DNA of 64,000 nt from Flavobacterium cyclinae (GTDB lineage: Bacteria > Bacteroidota > Bacteroidia > Flavobacteriales > Flavobacteriaceae): contig NZ_CP089095.1 in the NCBI RefSeq assembly GCF_021172145.1, positions 124,001-188,000 of the forward strand, read 5' to 3'. The notes under the pieces are model-generated. The model made no database searches, had not been told where the DNA came from, and saw nothing but the letters and a program-made list of their open reading frames with translations. A program made the translations under genes and the position numbers. Of this stretch, positions 17,414 to 27,168 are shown piece by piece; within the stretch, counting starts at the first letter, position 1, and each line of letters opens with the position of its first letter.

Positions 17414-18412
17414 TTACTTTTTATTTAACAAAATCGCTGCCTCTTTTGCAAAATAAGTCGAAATCAAACTCGCACCCGCTCTTTTGATACACATTAATTG
17501 CTCCATCATAATTTTGTCATGGTCTAACCAACCTCTTTCTGACGCCGCTTTAATCATGGCATATTCTCCTGAAACATGGAAAACCGTTACCGGAACATCC
17601 ACAGCATTTTTCACTTCACGAACAATATCCAAATAAGCGATTCCTGGCTTAACCATCACCATATCAGCACCTTCTTCTACATCCCATAGTGCTTCTTTAA
17701 CTGCTTCGATGCGATTAGCGTAATCCATTTGATAGGTTTTTTTGTCTTTCGGTACTTCAACATCAGCATCTTTTGGAGCCGAATCTAAAGCATCTCTAAA
17801 CGGACCATAAAAAGCAGAAGCATATTTTGCCGAATAACTCATAATGCCAACATTGTGAAATCCTGCTGTATCTAAACCTTGACGTAAACGCAAAACACGA
17901 CCATCCATCATATCACTTGGTGCAACGAAATCGGCACCAGCTTTTGCATGAGAAACCGCCATTTTTACTAAAGCATCATTGGTAGCATCGTTAGCCACAT
18001 CACCTTTTTCGATAATTCCATCGTGACCATAAATTGAATATGGGTCTAACGCTACATCAGGCATTACAATCATTTCAGGACAAGCTGCTTTAATAGCACG
18101 AATGGCTCTTTGCATCAAACCATTGTCGTTCCAGGCTTCTTTACCAGTATTATCTTTTAAATCATCGCTAACTTTTACATAAATATTTACGGCACGAATT
18201 CCTAAAGCGAATAATTCTTTCACTTCTTCCACCGTTAAATCTAATGTACGACGGAAAATTCCTGGCATAGAAGGGATTTCTACTTTTGTATTTTCACCTT
18301 CCATAATAAACATTGGAAACATAAAATCAGCTGGACTCAAGCTGGTTTCGCGAACTAAACTTCTTATAGATTCGTTTACTCGTAAACGACGACCTCTGTG
18401 TATTGGAAACAT
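17414..18412 (-). CDS. hemB: Porphobilinogen synthase (delta-aminolevulinate dehydratase)
   Basis: 332-residue HemB, which condenses two 5-aminolevulinate molecules to porphobilinogen. The Schiff-base lysine motif MVMVKPGIAYLD and the second lysine region APSDMMDGR are present. The metal-site segment reads MPDVALDPYSIYGHDG, with Asp where zinc enzymes have Cys, so it belongs to the Mg/K-type HemB. It is separated from the main hem operon by two plus-strand genes and is divergent from the lipoprotein gene at 18514. Confidence 0.95.
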   Translation of the reverse strand: MFPIHRGRRLRVNESIRSLVRETSLSPADFMFPMFIMEGENTKVEIPSMPGIFRRTLDLTVEEVKELFALGIRAVNIYVKVSDDLKDNTGKEAWNDNGLMQRAIRAIKAACPEMIVMPDVALDPYSIYGHDGIIEKGDVANDATNDALVKMAVSHAKAGADFVAPSDMMDGRVLRLRQGLDTAGFHNVGIMSYSAKYASAFYGPFRDALDSAPKDADVEVPKDKKTYQMDYANRIEAVKEALWDVEEGADMVMVKPGIAYLDIVREVKNAVDVPVTVFHVSGEYAMIKAASERGWLDHDKIMMEQLMCIKRAGASLISTYFAKEAAILLNKK

Positions 18413-18501
18413 AATTTGTTCTTGAAAATTAAAGTGTAAAGTTACTAATTTTTCATCGATTTCTTTCTTTTAGAAATCATGTAAATCTGTAAAAATATTC
18501 C

Positions 18502-18509
18502 TAATTTTG
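18502..18509 (+). promoter_or_regulatory. Putative -7 box very close to a start codon
   Basis: TAATTTTG matches TAnnTTTG and ends four bases before the ATG at 18514. If used, transcription would begin at about the start codon, giving a leaderless or nearly leaderless message. Confidence 0.4.
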
Positions 18510-18513
18510 TAGA

Positions 18514-19146
18514 ATGAAGCAGTTTTTCATTTTATTCATTTGTTTGTTGTTAACCAGTTGTTTTGAAATCACTGAAAAAATCAAACACAATAGTGACCAA
18601 AGTGGGGATTATAGTTTGGTTGTTGATTTTTCAAGTTCTTGGTTAAAAACTAAATCCGCTATTATGCTCGAAGAGGTTGATGGTGTTAGCATTCCTAATG
18701 AAGAAGATATCAAATCAAAATTGGCCCAATTTAGAATGGAAGCATCTAAAATAAAAGGGACTTCTAAAATTTCAACTTCATATGATTTTAATACCTATAT
18801 CTTTAAAATCAATTTTTCATACAATTCAATAGAAACTTTAAATGCGGTATTAAACGTAATGGATAAGAATAATAATTTAGTTCATTTTAGGAATACTAAT
18901 GGTAAGTTTGAACGAATAGCTTCCTATCCATTACCTAAAAATCTAACCAAAAATCAAGATAAAAAAGAAGATTTACTTAAAGCAAATATTATAGCCGTTT
19001 ATACTTTTGATAAAAACGTTTCAACTGTACAAAATGTAAATTGCAAACTATCTAAATCTAAAAAAACAGTGTTTTTAAAACAGAATATATGGAATGTTTT
19101 AAATAACAATAAATTAATGAACAATTCCATAAGTTTCAATCCTTAA
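18514..19146 (+). CDS. Hypothetical lipoprotein
   Basis: 210-residue protein with a lipoprotein signal (lipobox LTSC, Cys16). The mature part contains alternating beta-strand-like segments (GDYSLVVDFSSSW, TYIFKINFSY), so an all-beta or mixed periplasmic domain is likely. No family is recognised. It lies seven bases upstream of the large hypothetical gene at 19154, and the two are almost certainly co-transcribed and probably function together at the envelope. Confidence 0.72.
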   Translation: MKQFFILFICLLLTSCFEITEKIKHNSDQSGDYSLVVDFSSSWLKTKSAIMLEEVDGVSIPNEEDIKSKLAQFRMEASKIKGTSKISTSYDFNTYIFKINFSYNSIETLNAVLNVMDKNNNLVHFRNTNGKFERIASYPLPKNLTKNQDKKEDLLKANIIAVYTFDKNVSTVQNVNCKLSKSKKTVFLKQNIWNVLNNNKLMNNSISFNP

Positions 19147-19153
19147 CGTTATT

Positions 19154-21046
19154 ATGAAAAAGATTTTTTATTTCTTATTAGTATTTCCGGTTTTTGTATT
19201 TAGTCAAGAAAAACAGGAACAGTATGACTATTTTGTACAATTCAACACACCACAATTTGCTAAAAAAGTAGATATTGATAGTTTGTTTAATCACAAAGTT
19301 TTTAAAAAAGTAAATCAAACAGATTCTGATTTTAAATTAAACGAATTCATTTCGTTCATTGATAAGTCTAAACCTGTTGTTATTCACGGTAATTTTACAG
19401 ATAGTATACCCTATTATCAAATGACATTTTCTTTAATTGATGGAAAAAAATGTAATACTTTCATGCAAAACAAAGTAAATAACTACAATTTAAAATCGTC
19501 AGATTCAATTAAGGAAATCATAAAAGATCATGAAAAGTTTTCAGTTTATTCGCCTAAAAATAGTGATTATTCTATGGCCTGGAATGAGAACAATTTTATT
19601 ATTTATGAATTGATGGAAACTAGAAACAATTTTGCTTTCAATAATTTTTCTGATGAATCAATAATTGTTGATACTGCCGCAGTAGCTATAGATGATGATT
19701 TTTATGATGATATGCCTGTAGAGGCGGTAGAAGTGGTTGAAGAAGTTCCAACAAAAGTTATTCTAGATAAAAAAATTATTGTTGAAGAAGATGCTCCAAT
19801 AGAAGAATGGGAAGATAATAATATAGAAGTAGTTATTGAAGAGGAAGAAGAAGATGAGTTTGATGAAGAAGCCTACAAACAGTGGATTGCTTCTTTTGAA
19901 AAAGAACAAATGCAACAACGAATTCTACAACACGAAAAACAGGAAGCACAAATCGCTCATTTGTTTGAAAACGGATTTGTTTCACCATCAACTTCAAAAA
20001 TAAATACCAATGCTGATATTTCGTGTTGGATTAATTATGAAGCCGTTTATGGCAGAATGAGTTCGATTTATTATTTAATGGGAGGTTCTATTAATTCCAA
20101 CAAAGGTTCTAATAACTTGATAAAGGGAATGAATATGGATTTCTATTTTGAAAATAATAAAGCGCGAATGGAACAAAAAGTTGAATATTCAGAATCGCTT
20201 AGCAATGTAATGGAAAAAGTAGTTTCAAGAAAACCAAATAAAAATATTTTCAACTTTTTCCCAAAGCAAGAACCATTAGCCTATTTTTCGTATCATACGA
20301 ATACAGAAGAACTTCTAAAAAATTATCCAAGTATTATGGAGCAATTTTTAAGTAATATGGCTATTGATAAACAAGATACGGAGATTATTACAGACTTAAT
20401 TACTACGGTTGTTGATGAAGAAGCAACAGCAACTCTTTTTGATGGCGATATTTCTATGTTCTTGCATGCAATGGAAACCTATGAAAGTACTTTTATGTCT
20501 CGATCTTTTGATGAAGATTTTGAAGAGATTGAAGAAGAAAAAACCATTACAAAAACCCGCCCTATTTTTACTATGATTATGACTTCTACTCATCCTACAA
20601 TGGGAAATAAATTATTGAATTTAGGCGTTAGAAAAAATATGTTGCAAAAAGTAGATGATTATTATTTGGTTAACCCATCTGAAGAGTTAGGTGATTTAGT
20701 AATTTTCAAAAAAGGAGATGTCATGATTTTTACAAATGGCATGAATTATTTAAATAATGGTTCCCCATCTGATTTTACAAAAAAAGTAAAGAAAAATTTA
20801 GCTAAGAATTATTTTTATGGAAATATTGAAATCCAACGTTTTTTCAAATCGTATGTAATGAGTTTAGATTTAGGAAGCGATACCGCAAAGATGAATCGAT
20901 TAGCGAATCAATTTAAAAATATGGAATTTAAAGCATCTAATAAAATAAAGAATAATGTTATGAATTTAGAAATGGAAATGAATTCCAATTTTTCAAATGA
21001 AAATATCGTTCTTCAAACCTTAGATTTAATTGATTTTTTTGATTAA
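19154..21046 (+). CDS. Large exported hypothetical protein with acidic region
   Basis: 630-residue protein with a Sec signal peptide (MKKIFYFLLVFPVFVFSQ). The N-terminal ~130 residues are mixed alpha/beta. A strongly acidic low-complexity segment (about 175-245, with runs of Glu such as EEEEEDEFDEE) follows, and then a long helical and beta region containing paired segments (DISCWINYEAVYG, FYFENNKARMEQ). No domain is recognised. It is the second gene of a two-gene unit with the lipoprotein gene at 18514 and is followed by a terminator. It is probably periplasmic or outer-membrane associated. Confidence 0.75.
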   Translation: MKKIFYFLLVFPVFVFSQEKQEQYDYFVQFNTPQFAKKVDIDSLFNHKVFKKVNQTDSDFKLNEFISFIDKSKPVVIHGNFTDSIPYYQMTFSLIDGKKCNTFMQNKVNNYNLKSSDSIKEIIKDHEKFSVYSPKNSDYSMAWNENNFIIYELMETRNNFAFNNFSDESIIVDTAAVAIDDDFYDDMPVEAVEVVEEVPTKVILDKKIIVEEDAPIEEWEDNNIEVVIEEEEEDEFDEEAYKQWIASFEKEQMQQRILQHEKQEAQIAHLFENGFVSPSTSKINTNADISCWINYEAVYGRMSSIYYLMGGSINSNKGSNNLIKGMNMDFYFENNKARMEQKVEYSESLSNVMEKVVSRKPNKNIFNFFPKQEPLAYFSYHTNTEELLKNYPSIMEQFLSNMAIDKQDTEIITDLITTVVDEEATATLFDGDISMFLHAMETYESTFMSRSFDEDFEEIEEEKTITKTRPIFTMIMTSTHPTMGNKLLNLGVRKNMLQKVDDYYLVNPSEELGDLVIFKKGDVMIFTNGMNYLNNGSPSDFTKKVKKNLAKNYFYGNIEIQRFFKSYVMSLDLGSDTAKMNRLANQFKNMEFKASNKIKNNVMNLEMEMNSNFSNENIVLQTLDLIDFFD

Positions 21047-21066
21047 ATCTAAACGATACTTTAAAT

Positions 21067-21099
21067 AAAAATTCCGCTACAAAAAATAGCGGAATTTTT
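21067..21099. terminator. Bidirectional terminator between the 19154 gene and hemF
   Basis: Thirteen-base-pair perfect stem (21067-21079 with 21087-21099, arm AAAAATTCCGCTA), loop of seven, between convergent genes. A run of T follows in the plus direction and of A before it. Confidence 0.9.
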
Positions 21100-21101
21100 A
21101 T

Positions 21102-22004
21102 TTATACCCATTCGATAGGTTTTGCTAATATTTTCAATAGTTTTTCTTCTTCACTTCCCTTTTCTGGATGATGGTCATATACCCATTGCACATGGGGTGG
21201 TAAACTCATCAAAATACTTTCAATTCTTCCGTTGGTTTTTAGTCCGAAAAGTGTTCCTTTATCGTGAACCAAATTAAATTCTACATAGCGACCACGACGA
21301 ATTTCTTGCCAAGTTCTGTTTGCTTCTGTATACGATAAATCTTTTCTTTTTTCTACAATTGGAACATATGCTTGTAAGAACGAATTTCCAACTTCCGTCA
21401 CGAAATTGTACCAATTTTCCATAGACATTTCCTCGGATGTTTTTAAATAATCGAAAAACAAACCGCCAATTCCCCTTGCTTCATTGCGATGTGCATTCCA
21501 GAAATACTCGTCACATTTCTTTTTATAGTTCGGATAAAATTCAGGATTATGTTTATCGCAAGCATTTTTGCAGGTTTGATGAAAGTGTTTGGCATCTTCT
21601 TCAAACAGATAATACGGAGTTAAATCTTGTCCGCCACCAAACCATTGGTTTATGATTTCTCCATTCTCATTGTACATTTCAAAATAACGCCAATTAGCAT
21701 GAACCGTTGGCACCATAGGGTTTTTAGGATGAATCACCAAACTTAATCCGCAAGCGAAAAAATCAGCTTCTCCTACACCAAACATTTTTTGCATGGTATC
21801 GGGTAGTTTGCCATGAACAGCCGAAATATTTACACCGCCTTTTTCAAAAACCTTTCCGTTTTCAATAACGCGTGTTCGACCGCCACCGCCTTCTGGTCGT
21901 TCCCAAATATCTTCACGAAATTGGGTGCCACCATCAATATTTTCTAATCCTTTGCAGATTTGATCTTGTAGGTTTTGTATGTAGGTGTAGAATTTGTTTT
22001 TCAT
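21102..22004 (-). CDS. hemF: Oxygen-dependent coproporphyrinogen III oxidase
   Basis: 300-residue HemF, which uses O2 to decarboxylate two propionates of coproporphyrinogen III. Characteristic stretches are RPEGGGGRTRVIENG, ACGLSLVIHPKNPMVPTVHANWRYF and WFGGGQDLTPYY. The length equals that of E. coli HemF (299). It is the last gene of the hem operon and is followed by a terminator. It is separated from hemE by 63 bases that carry a repeat remnant. Its presence implies aerobic heme synthesis. Confidence 0.96.
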   Translation of the reverse strand: MKNKFYTYIQNLQDQICKGLENIDGGTQFREDIWERPEGGGGRTRVIENGKVFEKGGVNISAVHGKLPDTMQKMFGVGEADFFACGLSLVIHPKNPMVPTVHANWRYFEMYNENGEIINQWFGGGQDLTPYYLFEEDAKHFHQTCKNACDKHNPEFYPNYKKKCDEYFWNAHRNEARGIGGLFFDYLKTSEEMSMENWYNFVTEVGNSFLQAYVPIVEKRKDLSYTEANRTWQEIRRGRYVEFNLVHDKGTLFGLKTNGRIESILMSLPPHVQWVYDHHPEKGSEEEKLLKILAKPIEWV

Positions 22005-22010
22005 ATTAAT

Positions 22011-22059
22011 CAGTTTTCAGTTGCAGTTTTCAGTCGCAGTTCATTTGTAAACTGAGACT
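22011..22059. repeat. CAGTTTTCAGT-type repeat remnant between hemE and hemF
   Basis: The gap holds two CAGTTTTCAGT words (22011-22021, 22024-22034) and a short inverted repeat, CAGTCGCAGTT (22031-22041) with AACTGAGACTG (22049-22059), ten of eleven pairing. The same words bracket the four-helix-bundle pseudogene at 63.05-63.5 kb. This may be a collapsed or solo copy of the same element; that relation is inferred. Confidence 0.65.
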
Positions 22060-22067
22060 GAGACTGT

Positions 22068-23093
22068 CTACTTTTGATACTCTTTAACCGCTTCAACAAA
22101 CGCTTTAGCATGATCAACGGGAATATTTGGTAAAATTCCGTGACCTAAGTTTACGATGTATTTGTCTTTTCCGAATTCGTCAATCATTTCGTGTACCATT
22201 TTTTTGATGGTTGGTATTGGAGAAAGTAAACGACTTGGATCAAAATTCCCTTGTAAAGTAATATCGCCACCAGTTAAATAACGGGCATTTCTTGGCGAAC
22301 ACGTCCAATCTACTCCTAAAGCAGATGCTTTTGATTTTGACATTTCATTTAAGGCAAACCAACACCCTTTACCAAAAACAATAACTTCTGTTAAGGGAGC
22401 TAATGCTTCTACAATTTGGTTAATGTATTTCCAAGAGAATTCTTGATAATCTACAGGAGATAACATCCCTCCCCAAGAATCAAAAATTTGAATCGCGTTA
22501 CAACCGTTTTTTACTTTTTCTTTTAAGTATAAAATTGTAGTATCGGTAATTTTTTGTAATAAAGTATGAGCCGCTTCTGGTTGTGAAAAACAAAAACCTT
22601 TAGCTGTATCATAACTTTTAGATCCTTTTCCTTCAACTGCATAACAAAATATAGTCCATGGCGAACCAGCGAAACCAATTAACGGTACTTCGTTGTTCAA
22701 CATTTCTTTTGTTAATTTTATAGCATCCATTACATACCCTAACGACTCATTTACATCGGGAATAAACACTTGGTTTACTTGCTCTATTGAACGAATAGGA
22801 TTTGGAATAATTGGACCGATATTGTCTTTTAATTCTACGTGAATTCCCATTGCTCTTGGAACTACTAAAATATCTGAAAATAAAATAGCAGCATCTGGTT
22901 TTACAATTCGAATAGGTTGCACTGTGATTTCAGCTGCTAATTCGGGAGTTTCACAACGGGTAAAAAAATCGTATTTATCACGTAATGCTCTAAATTCTGG
23001 TAAATATCTTCCGGCTTGACGCATCATCCATACTGGTGGACGTTCAACAGTTTCTCCTTTTAGTGCTCGTAAAAATAAGTCGTTTTTAATCAT
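22068..23093 (-). CDS. hemE: Uroporphyrinogen III decarboxylase
   Basis: 341-residue HemE, which removes four acetate carboxyls from uroporphyrinogen III to give coproporphyrinogen III. The N-terminal signature [17 protein letters not shown] is complete, and the second signature [17 protein letters not shown] is present, together with the C-terminal [15 protein letters not shown]. It sits between hemD (29 bases upstream) and hemF in the operon. Confidence 0.96.
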   Translation of the reverse strand: MIKNDLFLRALKGETVERPPVWMMRQAGRYLPEFRALRDKYDFFTRCETPELAAEITVQPIRIVKPDAAILFSDILVVPRAMGIHVELKDNIGPIIPNPIRSIEQVNQVFIPDVNESLGYVMDAIKLTKEMLNNEVPLIGFAGSPWTIFCYAVEGKGSKSYDTAKGFCFSQPEAAHTLLQKITDTTILYLKEKVKNGCNAIQIFDSWGGMLSPVDYQEFSWKYINQIVEALAPLTEVIVFGKGCWFALNEMSKSKASALGVDWTCSPRNARYLTGGDITLQGNFDPSRLLSPIPTIKKMVHEMIDEFGKDKYIVNLGHGILPNIPVDHAKAFVEAVKEYQK

Positions 23094-23122
23094 TTTTTAT
23101 GCTTTATGCTTTAAGCAATTGG

Positions 23123-23776
23123 CTATAAGCGTTTATAAAATTTTATTATTTCGGTAATTACATTTTCAACTATTGGTTGCGATGCAATTATTATCTTTTC
23201 TGTTTTGTTTTCTAATGCTTTTGCGGTGGTTTTTCCAATGCAAAAACATGTTTTATTTTCTAATGTGTTGTTTTCCAAAAAACTATTTACGCCAGACGGA
23301 CTGAAAAATAAAACACCATCAAATTGTTCTTTTATTTGGTGTGGTTTCAGTTTTGTTTCATATACGACAATTTCGTTATATGTGATTTTATTTTCTTGAA
23401 AATAGTTTGGAATCGTATTTTTTCTAATGTTTCCACAGAAGAAGGTGAACGAATTGTCTTTATATTTCGAATCGATGATTTGAACTAAATCTTCAGCATA
23501 ATCAGCACTTTCAATAACTTTGAATCCTTTCTTCTCAAGAAAACTTCGAGTTTTGCTTCCTACGCAAAAACATGACTTTGAATGAACGTTTTCTAAATTC
23601 AGTATGTTTTTTACCGCCTCTTTACTTGTAAAAATTAAGTAATTGTTTAGTTTAGGGGTTTCAATTTGTACCGCTTTAGTTTGTATAAAATTCTTCTCTA
23701 CAAGTTCAATTCTAGCATCAGAGAGTTTGTTTTTTAATGCTTTCGAAAGTTTTTTTGTAGAGAGAATTCGGGTCAT
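23123..23776 (-). CDS. hemD: Uroporphyrinogen-III synthase
   Basis: 217-residue HemD-family protein, which cyclises hydroxymethylbilane with inversion of ring D. The family is poorly conserved; the two-domain pattern can be traced with YLIFTSKEAVKNIL (about 46-60) and GVLFFSPSGVNSFLENN (about 153-170). Its place between trkA and hemE in a hem operon supports the call. It starts one base after the trkA stop codon, so translation is probably coupled. It is shorter than the E. coli enzyme (246) but within the range seen for the family. Confidence 0.85.
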   Translation of the reverse strand: MTRILSTKKLSKALKNKLSDARIELVEKNFIQTKAVQIETPKLNNYLIFTSKEAVKNILNLENVHSKSCFCVGSKTRSFLEKKGFKVIESADYAEDLVQIIDSKYKDNSFTFFCGNIRKNTIPNYFQENKITYNEIVVYETKLKPHQIKEQFDGVLFFSPSGVNSFLENNTLENKTCFCIGKTTAKALENKTEKIIIASQPIVENVITEIIKFYKRL

Positions 23777-23777
23777 T

Positions 23778-24485
23778 TTAGCTTCTAATTTGGTGTTCTT
23801 CTTGTCCTAAACAATAAGTTTCAATGTCTTTGTTATTACCATAAACTACTAAAATATCTTCCTCTTGAACAACAGTCTCTGGATCAGGACGTCCAATGGT
23901 TTCTTTTACAATAGTTTTTTTACCTATAAGGTTACGTTTTTCTCTTTTTCGAATAATGGTAACTAAAGTCAAATGATACTTATCAATTGAATCTAATTCA
24001 GCAAGTGTTTTTCCAAAGAACTCAGGCTTAGCTTTTACTTCTGAGATGGTATAATTATCATCTAATTGATAATTCTCTAAAGTAGATTTAAAGTTGATTT
24101 GCTTAGTTAATCTATCCGCAGATTCTTGCTCTGGGTGAATAATGCTGTGAATTCCCATTGCTTCTAGAACGGTATCGTGAATAGGTGATAAAGCCCTACT
24201 AATGATTTTTACATCGCTTAATTTTTTAATGATAGCAGTTGTAATAATAGCAGCACCTTCATTTTCTCCAATGGCAACAACTACTTTATCGGCATCTTTT
24301 AAAGGCAATGCTTCATAAGACAATTCATTAGTAGAATCTAATGCAATAGCATGAGAAATTTTGTCTTTTACTAAATTTACTTTCTCGATGTTTTTATCAA
24401 CACCTATTACTTCGTTTCCTGTTTCAGTTAGACTGATAGCAAGCGACATTCCGAAGTTTCCTAAACCAAATACGATAATTTTCAT
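23778..24485 (-). CDS. Potassium uptake regulatory subunit, TrkA/KtrA type
   Basis: 235-residue cytoplasmic RCK protein that gates a potassium channel-like transporter. The RCK N domain has the Rossmann motif GLGNFGMSLA (7-16) and acidic VDKNIEKV for NAD(H) or ATP binding. An RCK C domain (about 145-230) ends the chain. A single RCK unit of this length fits KtrA better than the double-unit E. coli TrkA. Its membrane partner is encoded 10 bases upstream, and the pair lies inside the heme biosynthesis operon between hemC and hemD. Confidence 0.9.
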   Translation of the reverse strand: MKIIVFGLGNFGMSLAISLTETGNEVIGVDKNIEKVNLVKDKISHAIALDSTNELSYEALPLKDADKVVVAIGENEGAAIITTAIIKKLSDVKIISRALSPIHDTVLEAMGIHSIIHPEQESADRLTKQINFKSTLENYQLDDNYTISEVKAKPEFFGKTLAELDSIDKYHLTLVTIIRKREKRNLIGKKTIVKETIGRPDPETVVQEEDILVVYGNNKDIETYCLGQEEHQIRS

Positions 24486-24495
24486 TTGGACAAGT

Positions 24496-26238
24496 TTAGT
24501 TAATTAAAATATTTTCTTTTGGATATTCATAGAATTGATGATTCATTCTTCTAAGTAATCCAATCATTAAGTTGAGCATTCCTATTCGACCAATAAACAT
24601 CACTGCAATTATGACGTATTTACTTGGTTCGGTCAGTGTTGGGGTATAGTTTAAGCTTAAACCAACAGTACTATATGCTGAAAAACATTCAAAAGCTACT
24701 GTTAATAAAGGTGTTCCTTTAGGTTCAAAGATCAATAAAGCCACAATTGAAATTCCAATTGTAATTAATGAGATACATAAAATTGCAAAAGCACGAGAAG
24801 TAGATTCTGATGAAATTCTTCTTCCAAAAAGTTGAATTCTACTTTTACCACTTGCTACTGCAAATATATTTAATGTTGCTAATGCAAAAGTACTGGTTTT
24901 AATACCTCCGGCAGTTGAAGCAGGAGAGCCACCAATCCACATTAAAAAGATAATAAACAATAAAGAAGGCACATTCATTTGCGTGAAATCAACAGCATTG
25001 AATCCGGCAGTTCTTGGAGTAACAGCATTAAAAGATGCTGCAGTTATTTTACCAAAAATTGTATGATGTTCTAATAAAGTGTTGTTGTATTCAGATATAA
25101 ATAGAAAAATAAAACCACCTATCAATAATACTAAAGTGGTATAAATTACAATTTGTGTGTTTAAAGTAATAATACGTACTTTTTTATGAATAATTGTTTT
25201 ATCAAACCATTCAATAACATGGGTTTTAATTTTTTGATAAAAATTAAATACAATATTATGTCCTAATCCACCAAGTACAATCATTATGATTAAAATCCAT
25301 TGTAAATAGTAATTAAAACGAATGCCTTCATCATATATTCCAGCAGATAGTATTGAAAAACCAGCATTACAAAAAGCAGAAATTGAATGAAATACAGAAA
25401 AGAATAGTTTATTGTCTATTGTACTATTATCTATAATTGAAGAATACACAAAAAAGGCCCCAAAAAGTTCTACACCAATTGTAAACATTACAACATTTAA
25501 AGCAGCTCTAAATACATCTTTTAATCCTTCTTGTGCAATAAAATCTTTTGTATTTAATCCTTCTTTAAAAGAAGAACTTCCTCTGAAAAAGAAAGCAAAG
25601 AAAGAAGTAAAAGTCAAAATTCCAATTCCTCCTAACTGAATTAAAACTAAGATTATAGATTGCCCCACAATAGTAAAAGCAGATGAAGTATCAACTACAG
25701 TAAGTCCAGTTACACAAACAGCACTAGTTGCAGTAAAAATTGCGTTTGTAAAAGTTATTCCATTTGTAGTGGCACTTGGAAGCATTAAAAGAAACCCACC
25801 TGTCAAAGCTAATATGATAAAACTTCCCACAAAAACAATTGCCGGATTGAAGTAAATATCATAAATATGTCGGACTAAAACTAAAAGGCGAAGTAAAAAA
25901 TAAAAAATAAGACCGCCTTCTAAAACAGGTTTTACTTTTTGCAGAATATAATCAGTGGAAAAATTTAAGTTTAGTATCGATATTACACCACAAGCAATTA
26001 ATATTCCGGTAAGTAATACCATATTGGTAAGCGCAACTTTCTTATTGCTTCTATATTTATAGATAAAAAATTTAAAAGAATTGAAAGCTAATAATCCAAT
26101 TGACAAGAAAATTAAACCTATAACATGGGGCGAATTATAGTTTTCTTTAAAATCGTATCCAAAGTCAAAAACAATAAAAAGTAATACGATAATATCAAAA
26201 AAACGATATAAATAATTGAGTAACGATTCTTTCTCCAT
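24496..26238 (-). CDS. Potassium transporter membrane subunit, TrkH/KtrB type
   Basis: 580-residue membrane protein with about 12 hydrophobic segments. The four P-loop repeats typical of the SKT family are visible: SAVCVTGLTVVDTS, FHSISAFCNAGFSIL, ASFNAVTPRTAGFNAVDF and FECFSAYSTVGLSLN, each providing a selectivity-filter glycine. Four extra N-terminal segments make it longer than KtrB from Bacillus. It is encoded 12 bases after hemC and 10 bases before its regulatory subunit gene, within the hem operon. It should import K+, with Na+ or H+ coupling undetermined. Confidence 0.92.
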   Translation of the reverse strand: MEKESLLNYLYRFFDIIVLLFIVFDFGYDFKENYNSPHVIGLIFLSIGLLAFNSFKFFIYKYRSNKKVALTNMVLLTGILIACGVISILNLNFSTDYILQKVKPVLEGGLIFYFLLRLLVLVRHIYDIYFNPAIVFVGSFIILALTGGFLLMLPSATTNGITFTNAIFTATSAVCVTGLTVVDTSSAFTIVGQSIILVLIQLGGIGILTFTSFFAFFFRGSSSFKEGLNTKDFIAQEGLKDVFRAALNVVMFTIGVELFGAFFVYSSIIDNSTIDNKLFFSVFHSISAFCNAGFSILSAGIYDEGIRFNYYLQWILIIMIVLGGLGHNIVFNFYQKIKTHVIEWFDKTIIHKKVRIITLNTQIVIYTTLVLLIGGFIFLFISEYNNTLLEHHTIFGKITAASFNAVTPRTAGFNAVDFTQMNVPSLLFIIFLMWIGGSPASTAGGIKTSTFALATLNIFAVASGKSRIQLFGRRISSESTSRAFAILCISLITIGISIVALLIFEPKGTPLLTVAFECFSAYSTVGLSLNYTPTLTEPSKYVIIAVMFIGRIGMLNLMIGLLRRMNHQFYEYPKENILIN

Positions 26239-26250
26239 TTTGGAATAAAA

Positions 26251-27168
26251 TTACTTTTTTAAATCACGACGAATGCTTTCCATTAATGTAGTTCCGCCGT
26301 TGTTTAAAATTGCTTCGGCACAATTTCTTCCGAAGTTTTTATAAGAATCAAAAGTACAACTTTTTTTGATTGTATGTTTTTCTTTTCCATCTAAAGAGAA
26401 TAAAACACCCTCAAAATCTATATTATTATCAGTAATTTTTGCTAAAGCACCAATAGGAGCTGTACATCCTCCTTCAAGTGTTTTTAAGAATTCACGTTCA
26501 ATATGCGTACAAATTTCAGTTTCTGAATGGTTTAATTTTGCTAACGCTTCTTTACAAAAATCATCATTTTCCATTGCGACTACTACCATAGCTCCTTGAG
26601 CAGGAGCTGGAATCATCCAACTTAAATCGATATAATTTTCTGGTTTTAAATTGATGCGTTCTAAACCTGCTGCTGCAAAAATAGCTCCATTCCAATCACT
26701 ATCTTCTAGTTTTTGCATACGGGTATTAACGTTTCCACGTAAATCTACCACTTTGTGATTAGGGTATTTATTTAACCACTGCGCTTGTCTTCTTAAACTT
26801 CCTGTAGCTATTATTCCTTCCGAATTTAAAAAATCTAAATTACCTTTATGAACTAATATATCCACTGTATTGGCACGTTCTAAAACGGCAGCTTGCACTA
26901 TCCCAATTGGTAAAGCCGTTGGCACATCTTTCATAGAATGCACCGCAATATCAACCTGACCATTTAGCATGGCAATATCTAAAGTCTTAGTGAAAATTCC
27001 AGTGATTCCTAATTCGTAAAGAGGTTTGTCAAGAATAATATCTCCTTGAGATTTTACAGCAACAATTTCAGTTTTGTAACCTAAATCGTTTAATTTTTTT
27101 TGTACGGTGTGTGCTTGCCAAAGGGCTAATTCACTATCACGAGTTCCTATTCGGATTGTTTTGCTCAT
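26251..27168 (-). CDS. hemC: Hydroxymethylbilane synthase (porphobilinogen deaminase)
   Basis: 305-residue HemC, which polymerises four porphobilinogens into hydroxymethylbilane on a covalently bound dipyrromethane cofactor. The cofactor cysteine is in the LEGGCTAPIGA motif, and the substrate-binding GTRDSELALWQA and SLRRQAQWL motifs are present. Its ATG overlaps the hemA stop codon by one base (TAATG), indicating translational coupling. Confidence 0.96.
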   Translation of the reverse strand: MSKTIRIGTRDSELALWQAHTVQKKLNDLGYKTEIVAVKSQGDIILDKPLYELGITGIFTKTLDIAMLNGQVDIAVHSMKDVPTALPIGIVQAAVLERANTVDILVHKGNLDFLNSEGIIATGSLRRQAQWLNKYPNHKVVDLRGNVNTRMQKLEDSDWNGAIFAAAGLERINLKPENYIDLSWMIPAPAQGAMVVVAMENDDFCKEALAKLNHSETEICTHIEREFLKTLEGGCTAPIGALAKITDNNIDFEGVLFSLDGKEKHTIKKSCTFDSYKNFGRNCAEAILNNGGTTLMESIRRDLKK

